In this document: in pieces, positions 10,701-20,557 of the stretch
How the letters are laid out: every line of letters starts with the position of its first letter
Position numbering within the stretch: position 1 is the stretch's first letter
Assembly (NCBI GenBank): GCA_963978905.1
Contig: OZ022260.1
Location: 41,104,259 to 41,168,258, forward strand
From: Trichostrongylus colubriformis
Lineage: Eukaryota; Nematoda; Chromadorea; Rhabditida; Trichostrongylidae
DNA length: 64,000 bases
Reading direction: 5' to 3'
The notes under the pieces: model-generated
Seen by the model: only the letters and a program-made list of their open reading frames with translations
The model's database searches: none
What the model was told of the DNA's origin: nothing
Program-made: the position numbers and the translations under genes

Positions 10701-12506
10701 TGGTGAGTGATCCAAATTGATAATGGTTGATAAGTTTCGATGAGGAGCGTGAGAAGGAAAATGTCACCAAGGCCGGTGCGCTTTTGCAGCTAACAGTGGA
10801 AATTCACATTCGTAGGTATTGTAGGTATTGTTGGCTACAGGGGCCTCAGTGATAACGACTCACGGTGGCTGATAAGAGCCGTTAGGATTCGGATGGGATG
10901 AAATCCTTTACACCGCTTGATACTTCTATACGAGCCATTGGGTGAACATATTTTGTTTATGTTCTGATATCACAGATCGATATATCGACCGATGAATAGC
11001 CTAGCGTTCCAAAAAATGAAGCATTTCTCTAGATACCGCACCCTACAGTTCATATAAAAGTGACACTGTCAGCTGAAAAAGCGAAAAGGGCCTTGTGGCA
11101 AAAAGCGAAACGGATCTGGTGGCTTTCGACGCTCCTTAGCACTTGTCGTGAATTTGCCATTTCACGCTCATTATCGTATCTTACCAACCGTTATCAATTT
11201 GGATCACCCACCATTAATGCACCTGGCGCACCCTGCTAAAAACCTATGAGTTTACGCGTTCTGGGATCAACGCGAAGGACGAAACGGATTCGACGACATT
11301 TGCCTTTCAAAGCTCCTTGTCAGCGCGTATCAGCTGCTATCATTTTCGGTCCACTACCGCCTGGGTCCCCTTACCACCCCTATATCATTTGTGAAGTTCA
11401 GCGTCCGAGCTTTGCTGCGACGCGAGATATGAGTTTCGTGACAGACAGGCGAACACACAAACAGCAAACACATACTAAGCGTATCATATAAAGTAGTATG
11501 TCAAGAGTTTGGGCTCAGTGTTATTTTTTGACCATGGGCTCTTAACTTCTTTGATGAATCGTTGGGTAGAAACAACAGAAATAATGGGAACTGAAGAAGG
11601 TTGGGGGGGGGGTCGTATTTTTTGCAAATTCTTTTCTACCCCACGCTTGACAATGGCCATATCTCGAAGTGTAGCACGATCAGATCGCGATAAAAACCTC
11701 AAGAGTGCGCTTCGAAAATCGAAGGTTAACAGATTATGTGCTGGCCTTCTTATTTACGGAGATCGTTGTTCCCAGTTCATCCTCTGTTATTGCCCCCTCC
11801 CTTCCGCTGCCTTCAAAAGACCGCCCCCGTTACGGGGGACCAGCTGCACTATTCTATCTCTGTCGGTAGGCTGATCTTTATAGAAACCCGCAAAACGTGT
11901 ACATTACAAAGGAATATTCAAATATCAGATTACTAGTAAATGTAAGAGAACGTATCACTGAAAGGAATTAATTCGTTACTTTCCCCTTCCCGAGGAGTGA
12001 CGCTAAGGGGGAGGGGGCATTGGGTTAAAATAGGTAGCCCGGTTACTATCATATGGTGGAAGTTTTCATAATTTTCCGAGTTCAAGGCGAGCTGGTCACG
12101 CACTGCTTTGTCATGAACAGTTTTTCGGAACACAATCGAATCTTTTATGGAGTCCTATGTTCGATCGGTCTGTAATATCAGCAACCATTTGCTACTTACA
12201 GTCACTCCTCTCAGACCACACTTTGTTTACAGGATATGGATTCGGCTTATTTCTGGCAATCGTCGCCTATATTCTTTCGGGTATGGGTCAGCCAGCTCTT
12301 CTTTACTTGGTACCATGCACACTGATCCCTTTGTGTCTGACGGCATATGTGAGAGGACACCTCCGCTTATTGTGGTATGGCCTTGAAGACCTCGCTGTTA
12401 CAACAGCTCGTCCGTCCGAGACACGGTAGGTGACCATATACGAGCCTTGAGCGATATCAGATCTTGCGTTACCAGAGCTATCAGAATCACAACACAGGGC
12501 CAGTGA
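4746..12506 (+). CDS. Signal peptide peptidase-like intramembrane aspartyl protease, copy A (C-terminal half)
   Basis: This is the catalytic half of an SPPL-type presenilin-family protease, a membrane enzyme that cleaves type II transmembrane segments. Exons by open frame and splice sites: 4746-4912, 5419-5598, 5654-5768, 12087-12167, 12233-12425, 12476-12506 (255 residues). They match copy C exons 9-14 in order, and lengths are identical for four of them (180, 115, 81 and, less one base, 194). Catalytic motifs are intact: YD in 'FVYDVVMVF' (exon 2), GLGD in 'FLGLGDIIIPG' (exon 3) and PAL in 'GQPALLYLVPC' (exon 5). A one-base deletion in the penultimate exon shifts the last exon, giving a short tail ending TTQGQ. 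The third intron is 6.3 kb and full of repeats. Exons for the signal peptide, lumenal domain and first membrane spans are not seen, so the gene is either cut by the window edge or a truncated duplicate. Confidence 0.75.
4968..5392. mobile_element. Foldback MITE in an intron of copy A
   Basis: Two arms of roughly 125 bp (4968-5096 and 5268-5392) are inverted complements. The outer ends read 'aaaggaatcgtcc' and 'ggacaattcctt', and the inner parts carry 'cagtgggcgg' against 'cgcccactggg'. The spacer is about 170 bp. It lies in the 506-bp intron between the first two copy A exons. The right half of a related element occurs at about 1580-1692. Confidence 0.8.
6081..6170. repeat. Perfect 38-bp hairpin
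   Basis: Arms 6081-6118 and 6133-6170 are exact inverted complements with a 14-nt loop. It lies inside the large copy A intron. No transposase or terminal target duplication is visible. Confidence 0.85.
6171..7074. other. Intronic DNA with no recognisable element
   Basis: This part of the large copy A intron has a short direct repeat: a 'cgaattcgaat' motif appears twice near 6253 and 6310. Otherwise it shows no gene or known repeat. The end (about 6930-7074) resembles, in inverse orientation, the sequence near 33700. Confidence 0.4.
7075..7370. repeat. R3 repeat copy
   Basis: This shares the segment around 'ggcaaaataagagaaacaag', 'ttccgaaacgaaagc' and 'gagccatgta.tgcgctccactg' with 33290-33610 (same strand) and with 9345-9630 and 33060-33230 (inverted). 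No coding capacity is evident. Confidence 0.65.
7400..8108 (+). mobile_element. Mariner transposase fragment, frameshifted
   Basis: Two overlapping + frames (7528-8031 and 7668-8009) together carry mariner transposase landmarks. 'YFQHDNARPH' near 7735 and 'SPDLAPSDFHLF' near 7825 contain acidic catalytic residues of the DDE/D domain, and a 'PPAFWGKGI' C-terminal part lies near 7945. They are in different frames, so the gene is dead. The right end is near a TA at about 8107; no matching left inverted repeat is visible, so the 5' part is probably lost. It lies in the large copy A intron. Confidence 0.8.
8113..9333 (+). repeat. R1 compound repeat, copy 2 (full length)
   Basis: It begins with 'attgcatcgactggt' like the copy at 45040 and ends 'gcggattatatatagttggat'. 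The middle is a run of degenerate units of about 140 bp built on 'cttatcaacagttatcaagctggatcac'. It lies inside the large copy A intron. Confidence 0.8.
9345..9630. repeat. R3 repeat copy (inverted relative to 7075)
   Basis: It carries 'acataacttgcatgactt' and 'tctccttt..catcagaagacgagcac', also found at 33110-33170 and, inverted, at 7190-7290 and 33410-33500. Confidence 0.65.
9631..9898. mobile_element. Palindromic MITE, CAGTTGGCTGGCGC family, copy 1
   Basis: The ends are inverted complements: 'ggttggctggcgcacactac' on the left and 'gtagtgtgctccagccaact' on the right. Arms extend inward through 'gcgatgttttgaaaaatggg' and its counterpart. Related elements of 250-275 bp lie at 26119-26369, 30233-30505 and 44724-44994. 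Confidence 0.85.
10069..11045 (-). repeat. R1 compound repeat, copy 3
   Basis: This minus-strand copy has its tail at the left ('ctatatataattcgcttag'), followed by several 'gataaggagc' units and then the 5' segment near 10900-11030. It abuts a plus-strand partial copy, so the two form an imperfect inverted pair. Confidence 0.75.
11046..11500 (+). repeat. R1 compound repeat, 5'-truncated copy
   Basis: It contains the 'ccgttatcaatttggatcaccc' unit and ends with the 'ctttgctgcgacgcgagatatgag' and 'gcgtatcatataaagtagtatg' tail. Confidence 0.7.
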
Positions 12507-13065
12507 ATGACGTCACAAATATTTAATTGTTGCATACATTTTGACATGAATGAATGATGGCTCTGAATGATTACACCATTAATTAATTACGGTCACTTCT
12601 GTGTATAGTTCTTTTCTGTTTCAATTTCCAAGGAGAAGCTTAATTTTTATTCACAACTGGGCAAGTATAACAGTTGGAAAAGATTCGGAGTCTTTTAATT
12701 CCGATGTTTTTTCGTTTTCATCCCAATATCTTGTACATAGTGGTGGTGTTCTTCTATCAGTATGCAACTTCCACGTAATTTAGGATAATTTGATGTTTTG
12801 AACACTTTCAATGTAGAATACCTAAATAAACATTGCACTGATTTTCTACTCATCATGTCAATATGTTTTTTGCAGCATAACATAGTATCTATTGCTCTGA
12901 GTCAGCACTGACCCGAGCTGCGATGGCCAAGCTCAGCATCCAAAGTCTATTGAACATGTTTTTTATATTGCTCAATCCATCGTAGTGTTCTTACAAGGAT
13001 AGGCCAGTAGGTCAGACTAGCCATTCTCAGTGAGGTGCACATGCGCCTCAAGACGCTGTACTCAA
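11501..13065 (+). repeat. Segmental duplication, block A (matches 33655-35140)
   Basis: The whole stretch around the last three exons of copy A, with intron and 3' flank, is repeated in the same order at 33655-35140. Shared landmarks include 'cgcttgacaatggccatat', the exon near 12087, the exon near 12233, the 3' flank 'attaattaattacggtcacttc' and 'caatgtagaatac'. A more diverged third copy is 50510-52560 in the complete protease gene. Between block A and block C the 3' flank still aligns, for example 'tgtacatag' then 'ggtg' then 'ttctgccag'-like text. Confidence 0.8.
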
Positions 13066-13156
13066 TCCTATCCTCTGAATCCACGAAGCGACTTTGCGAA
13101 CAAAGTTAGGAAGTCTAATGAATGAGCAATACTACCTTATAGTAAGTCCAGACACC

Positions 13157-13258
13157 CGTGGTGCGCAGCGGGTGTATGTCGTTAGGACAGAAAGGTCGCG
13201 TGGCCGTGTTCGGCACGCGACGTTTCTGTCCTAACGATATACACCCGGTGCGCAGCAT
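13157..13258. mobile_element. Short foldback derivative of the GTCGCGTG MITE family
   Basis: The arms 'gtatgtcgttaggacagaaa' and 'tttctgtcctaacgatatac' are nearly perfect complements around a core with 'gtcgcgtggccgtgttcggc'. The same ends and core bound the longer element at 14396-14629, so this is an internal-deletion form. Confidence 0.8.
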
Positions 13259-13763
13259 GGCGTTTTCGCGGAGAACCAATGTTGCTTTCATGTTCAGGAG
13301 ATCGAAACATCCTTGGGAACCAGCTTTTAGCCTAGTTGAGATTTTGATCAAATTTCTATAGGATACCTCGATAAGTGAATGGCAACACGTTTAACGAAGG
13401 GGAAGCTATTGTGCTCTGGTTGTCTTTGTCACACTTGATAGCACTTGCATGCAGAAAATGGTAAAAATATCGCTTACTCTATGGCCCACTTTACTTTACG
13501 CAAGGTTCCTTCATAGTTTTGGTCTCGATCTCTATTAGCAAAACTTATTTCCACTGGTATAATAATTCGACCACCTCGACGCGAAAACGACAATGGTTCT
13601 GCGAGGACACGCGTGGCTCGCAGGGCACAGGCGCCTGCACTTACTATGCAATAGTATTGTTCATCTAGGGATCCTTCAACAACTTCGTTCAGAATTGTTC
13701 CGCAAACTTGGAGAGCAGATTTAAGTTCGGCTAAGAAAACGTATACAGCAGTGCGCACCTCAC

Positions 13764-13985
13764 TGACCTTTCCTCGCCAGTAATTTTTGCAGACCAAAAA
13801 TTCCCCGCCCAGGTTAACCAAGCCTTACATTTCTTTCCACCCCATCGTTCAAACGTCCCGTTCAAACTGGAATCACTAGGGTGACCTTTCCTCGCCAGTA
13901 ATTTTTGTAGATCAGATATTTTCCGCCCAGGTTAACCAAGCCTTACATTTCTTTCCAGCCCACCGTTCAAACGTTTCGTCCTTTC
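13764..13985. repeat. Two tandem units of about 118 bp
   Basis: 'tgacctttcctcgccagtaa' recurs at 13764 and 13882, followed each time by 'gcccaggttaaccaagcctt'. The unit has no coding capacity. Confidence 0.85.
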
Positions 13986-15260
13986 ATAGCTCCAACTACT
14001 ACTGACCACTTCCCTTTTTCTCCCGGTCTCCAGATCACTCTAGAAATGAATTACATTTTTTGCAGAGAGTGCCATTCGACTAATAATACGCTCCGCCCGT
14101 CGTGGGCGGTTCTCCGCTCATTTCAAGCGTGTTCAAGACAGCATGAACACTAGTAATTTCCACCCTTTTTTCCTAGGCTCCGCTGCGCTGGAACCGAGTT
14201 ACGAATTTTTGTTGTACGGACCGCTCATTAGGGATGCACCCCGTCACTGTGCCCAGGCCTCTTCCATGACTTCAGGAACTCATGGCTGATCTCAACCCAC
14301 TTTTCCCTACTCTTAGACCATTTTCGAGCTTAACAAACAATTTTTAATCCGAGCGCAAAGCTTTCGCTGCACGCTGCGCCTACCCTGAGTGGAGCGGGTG
14401 TATATCGCTAGGACAGAACCGTCGCGTGGCCGTGTTCGGCACGCGACGGGATAGTGCGAGCTATGCGCGCCGTATTGGATGGGTCTTGAAGCGATGACAG
14501 TGCTCTACGCCTCATTCTATGCGTAATCGCTTCAGGACTCAACTAATACGGCGCGCATAGCTCGCACCATCCCGTCGCGTGCCGAACACGGCCATGCGAC
14601 GTTTCTGTCCTAGCGATATACACCCTGAGTGGAGCTAAGCTTGGTTCACGACTGCTCCTCTCTTCTTGTCCCATGTACCCACCCCAAACAGTTCCCATCT
14701 TCGCATGCTGTCTTTCACATAACGCACAAGCCCACCCACCACCGCAAAAGGTGCACCCACCGTTGAAAATACTCTTCAGTTTGTAGTAGTACCTATTTTC
14801 AACCACCCACTTTTCTCTCTCTGTCTCTAAATCACTCACGAAATTAATTGCAATTTTTCAGTGAGCACCTCACAGCTAATTACAGTTCCGCCTCCTGTAA
14901 GAGGCTTCTCGCTCATTTTGAGTTCGTTCAGATAGCTCGGACACTGGTCACTTTCTCCGATTTTTCCCTAATCTCTAGGTGCGTTAGAAGGGTTATGAAT
15001 TTTTGCTGTACGGACCGCCATCGGCGTGCGCCCTGCCCACTTTGCCGAGGCTTCTTCCATGTCTTTCAGAAACTCATCGCTGACTTAATCCGTATATTCC
15101 CCACGTTTGTGGAACCCAATTAACAATCTTCAGTTTGAAGAAGAAATGTTTCAGTGCACGCTCTGCCTACTTTGGGCGAGGCTTAACTTGATCCATGTGT
15201 GCTCCTTACTTCTTGCCCCATACCCTACCCATCCCAAGCTTGTCCCCATCTCCCTAGGTC
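13986..15260 (+). repeat. Dispersed repeat, two units (third at 21760-22160)
   Basis: Units near 14100-14340 and 14920-15130 share 'tgttcaaga.agcatgaacac', 'tacggaccgc' and 'ctcttccatg..tt.aggaac'. A third unit is at 21820-22030. In all three a 'gtgggcg' element and a purine-poor tract follow. No intact protein is visible. The first unit contains the foldback insertion at 14396-14629. Confidence 0.65.
14396..14629. mobile_element. Foldback MITE, GTCGCGTG family
   Basis: Ends 'gggtgtatatcgctaggaca' and 'tgtcctagcgatatacaccc' are exact complements. Inner arms include 'cgcatag' and 'gtgcgagctatgcgcgccgt' with its complement near 14549. The core 'gcgatgacagtgctctacgc' is unpaired. The internal 'gagctatgcgc' is shared with the GTGTACCC elements at 37447, 37741 and 44440, so these form one superfamily. 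Confidence 0.85.
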
Positions 15261-15935
15261 GTTTTTCATATGATACCTAATTTCGTGACAGACGGACTGA
15301 GCGAAGGAGGGACGAGCCAACAGACAGACGGAGCTCTTTATATACCGGGGTGGCGGTTGGGACAACGGTCGGTAGGACCACTAGGTCACGCGATGACCAT
15401 GCACACCCCTCAAGTCGGGCAAAGGCGACAGGGTCACAGGACTAGGTCGAAATGCCCAATGTGTGTCCCAACCTATACCTTTATATACTGATCTTTCTTT
15501 ATTTAGACAAGATCAATTTTCTTGCTAGTGTAAGGTAGTGTTCAGAGCTGGTGATCGCACATGCATTCTAGGCGGTTGAGTGATTAGGCGATCAGGCGCA
15601 ACGAAAAAGAAGCATGATTGGGCCATCAGGCGTATTATCTGAATAATCGATAAGTATCCTGTCCTTCCCGCCCGATGGCTTTGATCGCCCGAACGCCATG
15701 GTTCGCCCGAACGCCGTAGTACACTGATAGCGGTCGCGTGTTCGCCTGAAACGCGGATTCTAAAGAGTACTCAAAGTATAAGTGGAGTGTAGGTTTTTTT
15801 GCAGTAGGCCAATGCAGGGAACCAAAGAAAACCAAGTGGGGGGAAGGATTTGCAAACAGTTCTTCCACGTAGACAAGGCTTCTGGCAATAGATATTGTAC
15901 CGTAGGCTAAAAGGGCAAAAGATGACTTCCTTCTA
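15261..15935. other. No gene; degenerate repeat debris
   Basis: A stretch near 15530-15740 with 'aaggtagtgttcagagctgg', 'gcgatcaggcg' and 'gttcgcc' looks like a decayed relative of the TAA-flanked palindrome at 63207-63445. The rest shows nothing recognisable. Confidence 0.4.
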
Positions 15936-16817
15936 AAGGGTGCGCCAAAATTATGGCGAATGGACATGCACGCACATTTTGAACAACTATTCAAAGATGC
16001 TGTGTTTTTCTCTGCTTCTGTCATTTTTATAGTGTTCATACCTAACATATATGTATTCATACCTAACATATATGACCGGGAAAATATATCATTGTGACCA
16101 CGGGTGAGCTACCTTGCTATCGTCCTCAATCATTGGACTTCATCGACAAGGATTTTCGGCAAGCGAAATTCATGAGCGTGTTGTACATCTGAGCGTCATC
16201 TACCGAACCATCAAACGTTACAAGGAACTAGGAACCGAGAGCGACCGATCTGGATGTAGGAAGCGTGTAGCTGTGGTCACGACCAGTAATCTGACGAAGG
16301 TACGCGAAAGGATCCGCACAGAGCCGTCGCGCTCGGTCCGCCCAATGGCTCGAGAAATGGACATCAAGGAAGACGAATTGTTGCCCTGGACTAATTCCCA
16401 CTTCGGAAGACGTAATTGGACGTTCCAGCAAGACGTAGCTCCGGCTCACAGAGCAGTGCAGTCCGGAACTGGTGCAAGACCAATTTCCCCAACTTTATCC
16501 GCTTCGAGAAGTGGCTAGCCCATTCACCAGATTTAAATCCCATGGAATACAGCGTCTGGTCGGTCTAGAAGCAAAGCCCTGCGCAAAACCGCACTGCTCT
16601 GTGGAATCACTTAGAAAGCTCTACAGAAAACGTGGGACCAGCTTAGCGCGCCATACTTGCGTGCCACGGTAGATGCTTTCACGACGCCTGTGTCGATGCC
16701 AACGGAGGGATTTTCATAAGTGAACAGTAAAGGTACATGTCTTTGGTTTCTCAAGATTGTGATGCTTTCGTTCTAGGCGACTCATATACCTTATCGCTAT
16801 AATTTTGGTGCACCCTG
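15936..16817 (+). mobile_element. Dead Tc1/mariner-superfamily transposon
   Basis: Terminal inverted repeats 'gggtgcgccaaaattatggc' and 'gctataattttggtgcaccc' are flanked by TA. Inside, the frame 16114-16518 has an N-terminal DNA-binding part ('IHERVVHLSVIYRTIKRYKELG') and then jumps to the catalytic motif 'FQQDVAPAHRA', so much of the middle is deleted. A second frame near 16475-16670 carries 'LAHSPDLNPMEYSVWS' and 'AKPH.SVESL'. Deletion plus frameshift make it non-autonomous. Confidence 0.85.
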
Positions 16818-17200
16818 TAGTATGTATAGTTAGATTAATCCTCAGCAAGAAGCGAACAACCACAAATAATTTGATTTCGATTTGTGCCATTTACTTGGCG
16901 ATTTTTGACTGTCCACGCGGACTTGTCACGAATTTGTCTTCATGAAAGAAGAACGACTCTAGCATACCTCCTTTTCCGGCATGCGATAGTGCGCGCGATA
17001 GTATACAAAACGGGCGCATTTCATATTGTTGTCACCACATATCGTGAGTCCTTGATTATCATATTGCAATGCGCGCAGGCAAAACTGCTCCATTATACTT
17101 TGATGATTTGAAAAGCGAATTGATATACTAATATGGTTAATTCCCCTTCCTTCCTCTGGGATCACCGAACAAAAGGTGTTTTTGAAGGGGATAAAACGCT
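16818..17200. other. No recognisable feature
   Basis: No reading frame of interest and no repeat match were noticed. Confidence 0.4.
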
Positions 17201-17428
17201 TTAGCCTACACAGCCAACATGTACACCGCTCGACGCTAATTCATCTTGAAGATTCTGAAAAGCTTGACCTTCGAGTTTCCTAGCTCCATGAAGCGGTCCA
17301 TACACCGTTGCAAGCACTGCTTGTTGAGTGCAGAAACTATCTAATAATGTGTCTCGAAAATGTATTTTTGTACCATCTTCCCCTAGATGTCTATTCGAAC
17401 ATATCTGTTTCCAAATTCTTAAAGACAC
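17201..17428 (-). pseudogene. Decayed copy of Tim13 exon 2
   Basis: The minus strand matches exon 2 of the intact Tim13 gene (53373-53570): 'gaagcggtccatacaccgtt' is shared exactly, and flanking bases align through the 'LQ.ELASSG' end. The reading frame is shifted so that the cysteine pairs are lost; the surviving open frame reads 'LLDSFCTQQAVLATVYG' instead of the CX3C segments. I see no exon 1 nearby. It lies downstream of protease copy A as Tim13 lies downstream of copy C, and on the same relative strand, so it probably arose in the same block duplication. Confidence 0.8.
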
Positions 17429-17559
17429 CAGGAGGGGTCAATTTTGGCCTACGGTAACACCTATTGTAATGCTTGCAGTCTATTAGGTTGTACACATTGC
17501 ACACACGAACAAAAATCTTAACCAGAAACTAAAAACTAGAAGAAAACTCTATTGGAACC

Positions 17560-18009
17560 CATTTTTAAGTTTACTCGGGTATTCCACCTCTCCCAAAGAC
17601 AACCCTAACGATCTTAGCCACGTAGTAACAACAAAGAGTTGTGGCACTTACGCTTCTTCTAGCAACTTTGATCACGGGTGTGTTACATGTGTTCCGGTGA
17701 TTAGTGTGGGGTCAGGTCACCCATGATTGGGTTTCCTTCACGATTGATTTACTACCGATTGCAAGATTTTAGTTACGTACCTGCTATACTTATGTCAAAG
17801 ATAAAGGGCGAGGAATAAAGGCAGATATTTGTGAAGTTAATATGTAACAAAGTAAGATATTTGTTAGTTAAATGATTAAGTCAGGCCATTTTCCATTAAA
17901 TCTAGCTGGAAGCAGATACGATCTATGATGAAGGTGGCAACTAAAATAACAGTCCATAATACAATGTTTTGGTCTCACAAGAGTGTTAATTTCGTCGTCT
18001 CTATGGTGA
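17560..18009 (+). repeat. Segmental duplication, continuation of block A
   Basis: 'aaagagttgtggcacttacg', 'gcaactttgatcacgggtgt' and 'gttccggtgat' recur at 35170-35240. The similarity continues to about 35520 ('gcattttccattaa', 'gcagata...atgatga'). In block B this segment follows directly after the protease 3' flank, whereas here 4.5 kb of other DNA, including the Tim13 relic, lies between. Confidence 0.75.
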
Positions 18010-19135
18010 ATTGGCTCCACACAACACTGGTGGCTTGACCTCTTACAAGGAAAGGCTCCCGGGTCACCGTGGCCATTCAAGATGATTGTACATGTTTCCA
18101 TGTACTTTCAAACAGGGATCTCAAATCTGGATCTGTTCTCAAATCTGCAAAACGATTCTGGGAGCGGATTTTCTCAACTCCTGAACTCTGAAACGATCTA
18201 GGAGGTTTTTCTGAACCAGTAATACTATTACGCGGTAAGTTCGGGAGCCCATAGGGCGCGAGCCACTCGTTCTCGTGCAAAACCAGTGTGTTTTTCATGT
18301 TCAGGGAATAAAATTACCTCAGGAGACAAGTTTTTAGCTAATTTGAGAATTCGACGAAATTACGAAAAAATTCATCGGCTACTGGCTGGCAACCCAATCT
18401 ACGAAGGAGAAGTGGTTGACCCTTCCCGAGAAAATGCCCTTATTTGACGCCTGTTACGTCATTTTTGTCATAAGCATCTGTAATAGATATGTCTAGGTCA
18501 TCTTTGCTCAGGTTTGCAGGTTTTTTTTTGTACTACTCACCACCTCAGCACTCCTAATTTTCCGGGGTTGGGCCGAAAACTCGATTTGGCTGAAAATTGG
18601 CACAGACGGGTAATTCGAGCTCCTGAGCGCGAATATATAGTCGTTTTACGCAGCAAGCCTATTTCTCCACAATCGCAAAATATACAATTACCCATTAGAG
18701 AACGAATTTTCCCATGTTACTCAACAGTGGAGTTTTAGAGATGCTTCAATGAAGCGTAAAAGCATTTCGCAAACGTTCAGCAGACACTCGGAGCAAAAGC
18801 AACACTGAAAAAAAAAACTCAAAGCATAGCGTGTCTTTCAAGGATTCGAACTCTCATGTCCCAAATTGCAGCACGACACCTCACCAGCTGCTCTATCCGA
18901 GCTCCGATGACGTATTTTCTCAAGTGACATATGACCGGCGTCTGCGCTTTCGCCGTATCCTTCAGACGTCCGTAACATCCTCCCCAGTATCGATTAGCAG
19001 ATTTGGAGGGCAGATATGAGATACCCGTTTGAAACTACATAGGAATATGTACGACTCATCTTGAATGGCCATGGTGATCCGGTAGCTTTCCTTGTTGAAG
19101 CACTGGTCGGAACACTTGCACACCACCCTCTTCAG
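18010..19135. repeat. Long inverted repeat enclosing a tRNA-like sequence
   Basis: Arms of about 165 bp, 18010-18175 and 18975-19135, are inverted complements: 'ccattcaagatgattgtaca' against 'gtacgactcatcttgaatgg', with neighbours 'tttcaaacagg' and 'cccgtttgaaa'. The 800-bp spacer holds a tRNA-like stretch but no gene. Confidence 0.7.
18833..18905 (-). other. tRNA-like sequence or SINE head
   Basis: The minus strand has a B-box-like 'agttcgaatcc' (18841-18851) and, about 35 bases upstream, an A-box-like 'tagagcagctgg' (18886-18897). A five-base stem 'tgtc..gaca' could form an anticodon arm around 'tgca'. The acceptor stem does not pair and the T stem pairs poorly, so a functional tRNA is unlikely; a tRNA-derived SINE head or tRNA pseudogene is more probable. 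Confidence 0.4.
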
Positions 19136-19530
19136 CCTGGTATCGACAAGTCATAGGTTGTTTTCAGCGATACTCGCTAACGGGTTTCGTGGATGGCTTC
19201 TTTCAACTATTCGGCATCGCGGAATAATCTGCGGTCGTCGCAACACAAAGTTCATGCTCATATACTCTCAAATGAACTCGTATGATTTCGACTACCAGCC
19301 AAAAAATAGTATTTCACTCTGCATCTAGGTGTTCACACAAACGACAGTGTGATCTGTTTCATATTTTAAGCGCACCTAAGAGAGTGCCGCCCGTATTGCG
19401 CTGCTTCCAGACTTTGCCAACGGTAATGATGGCGATAGTGACGTCAGCAAGGATTTCGGCAATGCCGCAGAGTGTAAACAAGGAGCGTCAGAAAAGTCGC
19501 TCTGCTCACCGCTCTAATCCGCGAAGTGTA

Positions 19531-20237
19531 TTACGTGTGTGCATAATAAATGGCCAAAACATAAGTGGCCATAACTTCGCTCAGACACAACTTTATTTGT
19601 CGAAATAAAAAGCATTCAACTCTACACAACCTTGTCAACGATCTGGTTTAGAAAATATGCCATCACGATCAAATTGTGGATTGCGAGTTAATAATGTCAA
19701 GAGTGACATTTTTACCGTGCATAGTATCGGCGAATTTTTTCTGACGCAGGTTCGCATCGAGAACCCGGAAAAAACGGTAATCTGTCAGGGATGGGTCTGG
19801 GGAATAATGGGGTGAGGGAGAGTCTCTATGCCTAACTGCATCAGTTTTTGCCGGGTGCGCAAAACAACGCACAACCCCACACTTCGCAAATCACCCAGTA
19901 GAAACTGATGTAGTTATGCATCGAGACTCTCCCTCACCCCTCCCCCTATTCCCCAGACCTATCCCCAACGGATTACTACTTTTTCCAGGTTCTCGATGCA
20001 AACCTGCGTCAGCAAAAATTCGCCGATACTCTGCATGTTGAAAATGCCATCGTTGAGTTTATTAATCTTCGCAATCCAGAATTTTATCATGATTGCATAT
20101 TTTCTTTACCAGATCGTTGACAAGGTTGTGTAGATTCAAATGGTTTTCATTTCAACAAGTAAGGTTGTGTCTGTGCGAAGTTATGGCGTTTTGAAAAAAA
20201 GTGGTCTGTTTTGGCCATTTATTCTGCGTACACCTAA
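19531..20237. mobile_element. Mariner-derived foldback element
   Basis: Both ends carry the same mariner-like terminus, reading outward to TA (19529-19530 and 20238-20239), and both arms of about 300 bp are inverted copies of a mariner 3' end. Each arm encodes, toward its outer end, a transposase C-terminus with 'LTDYRFFRVLDANLRQKKFAD' in the left arm (minus strand) and a matching plus-strand version in the right arm near 19975-20135. The unpaired centre is about 60 bp. The element is thus two mariner 3' halves joined centre to centre. Confidence 0.85.
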
Positions 20238-20557
20238 TACAAAACAGAGAGCAGATAGAGGGTAAAGAGATAAAAGTAATTGGGCAGAACGTCTTGGAAT
20301 GTGTGTCAAGCAAACAGACACCCACGAACGGACACTTGACTGCTCCCATATAGTAGGATGCCTTAACTATTGGGTGAACCATTTCCTATCCAGTCCAGAA
20401 TTATAGCTGAAAACCGCAGTGAAGTGGAGCCTGGACACCTTTCAGTTGAAAAACGAGGTCCCATTTAGTGGTCTACAAAACACGTTTGCCGGTAATCATT
20501 CCTTGTTTTAGATAGTATTAGGTGTTATGTGGTTATTGAGAACGTAGAAGTCACTTA

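Noticed and set aside
18833..18905. A functional tRNA gene
   Set aside because: A-box and B-box-like motifs are present, but the acceptor stem does not pair, so it is listed only as tRNA-like.
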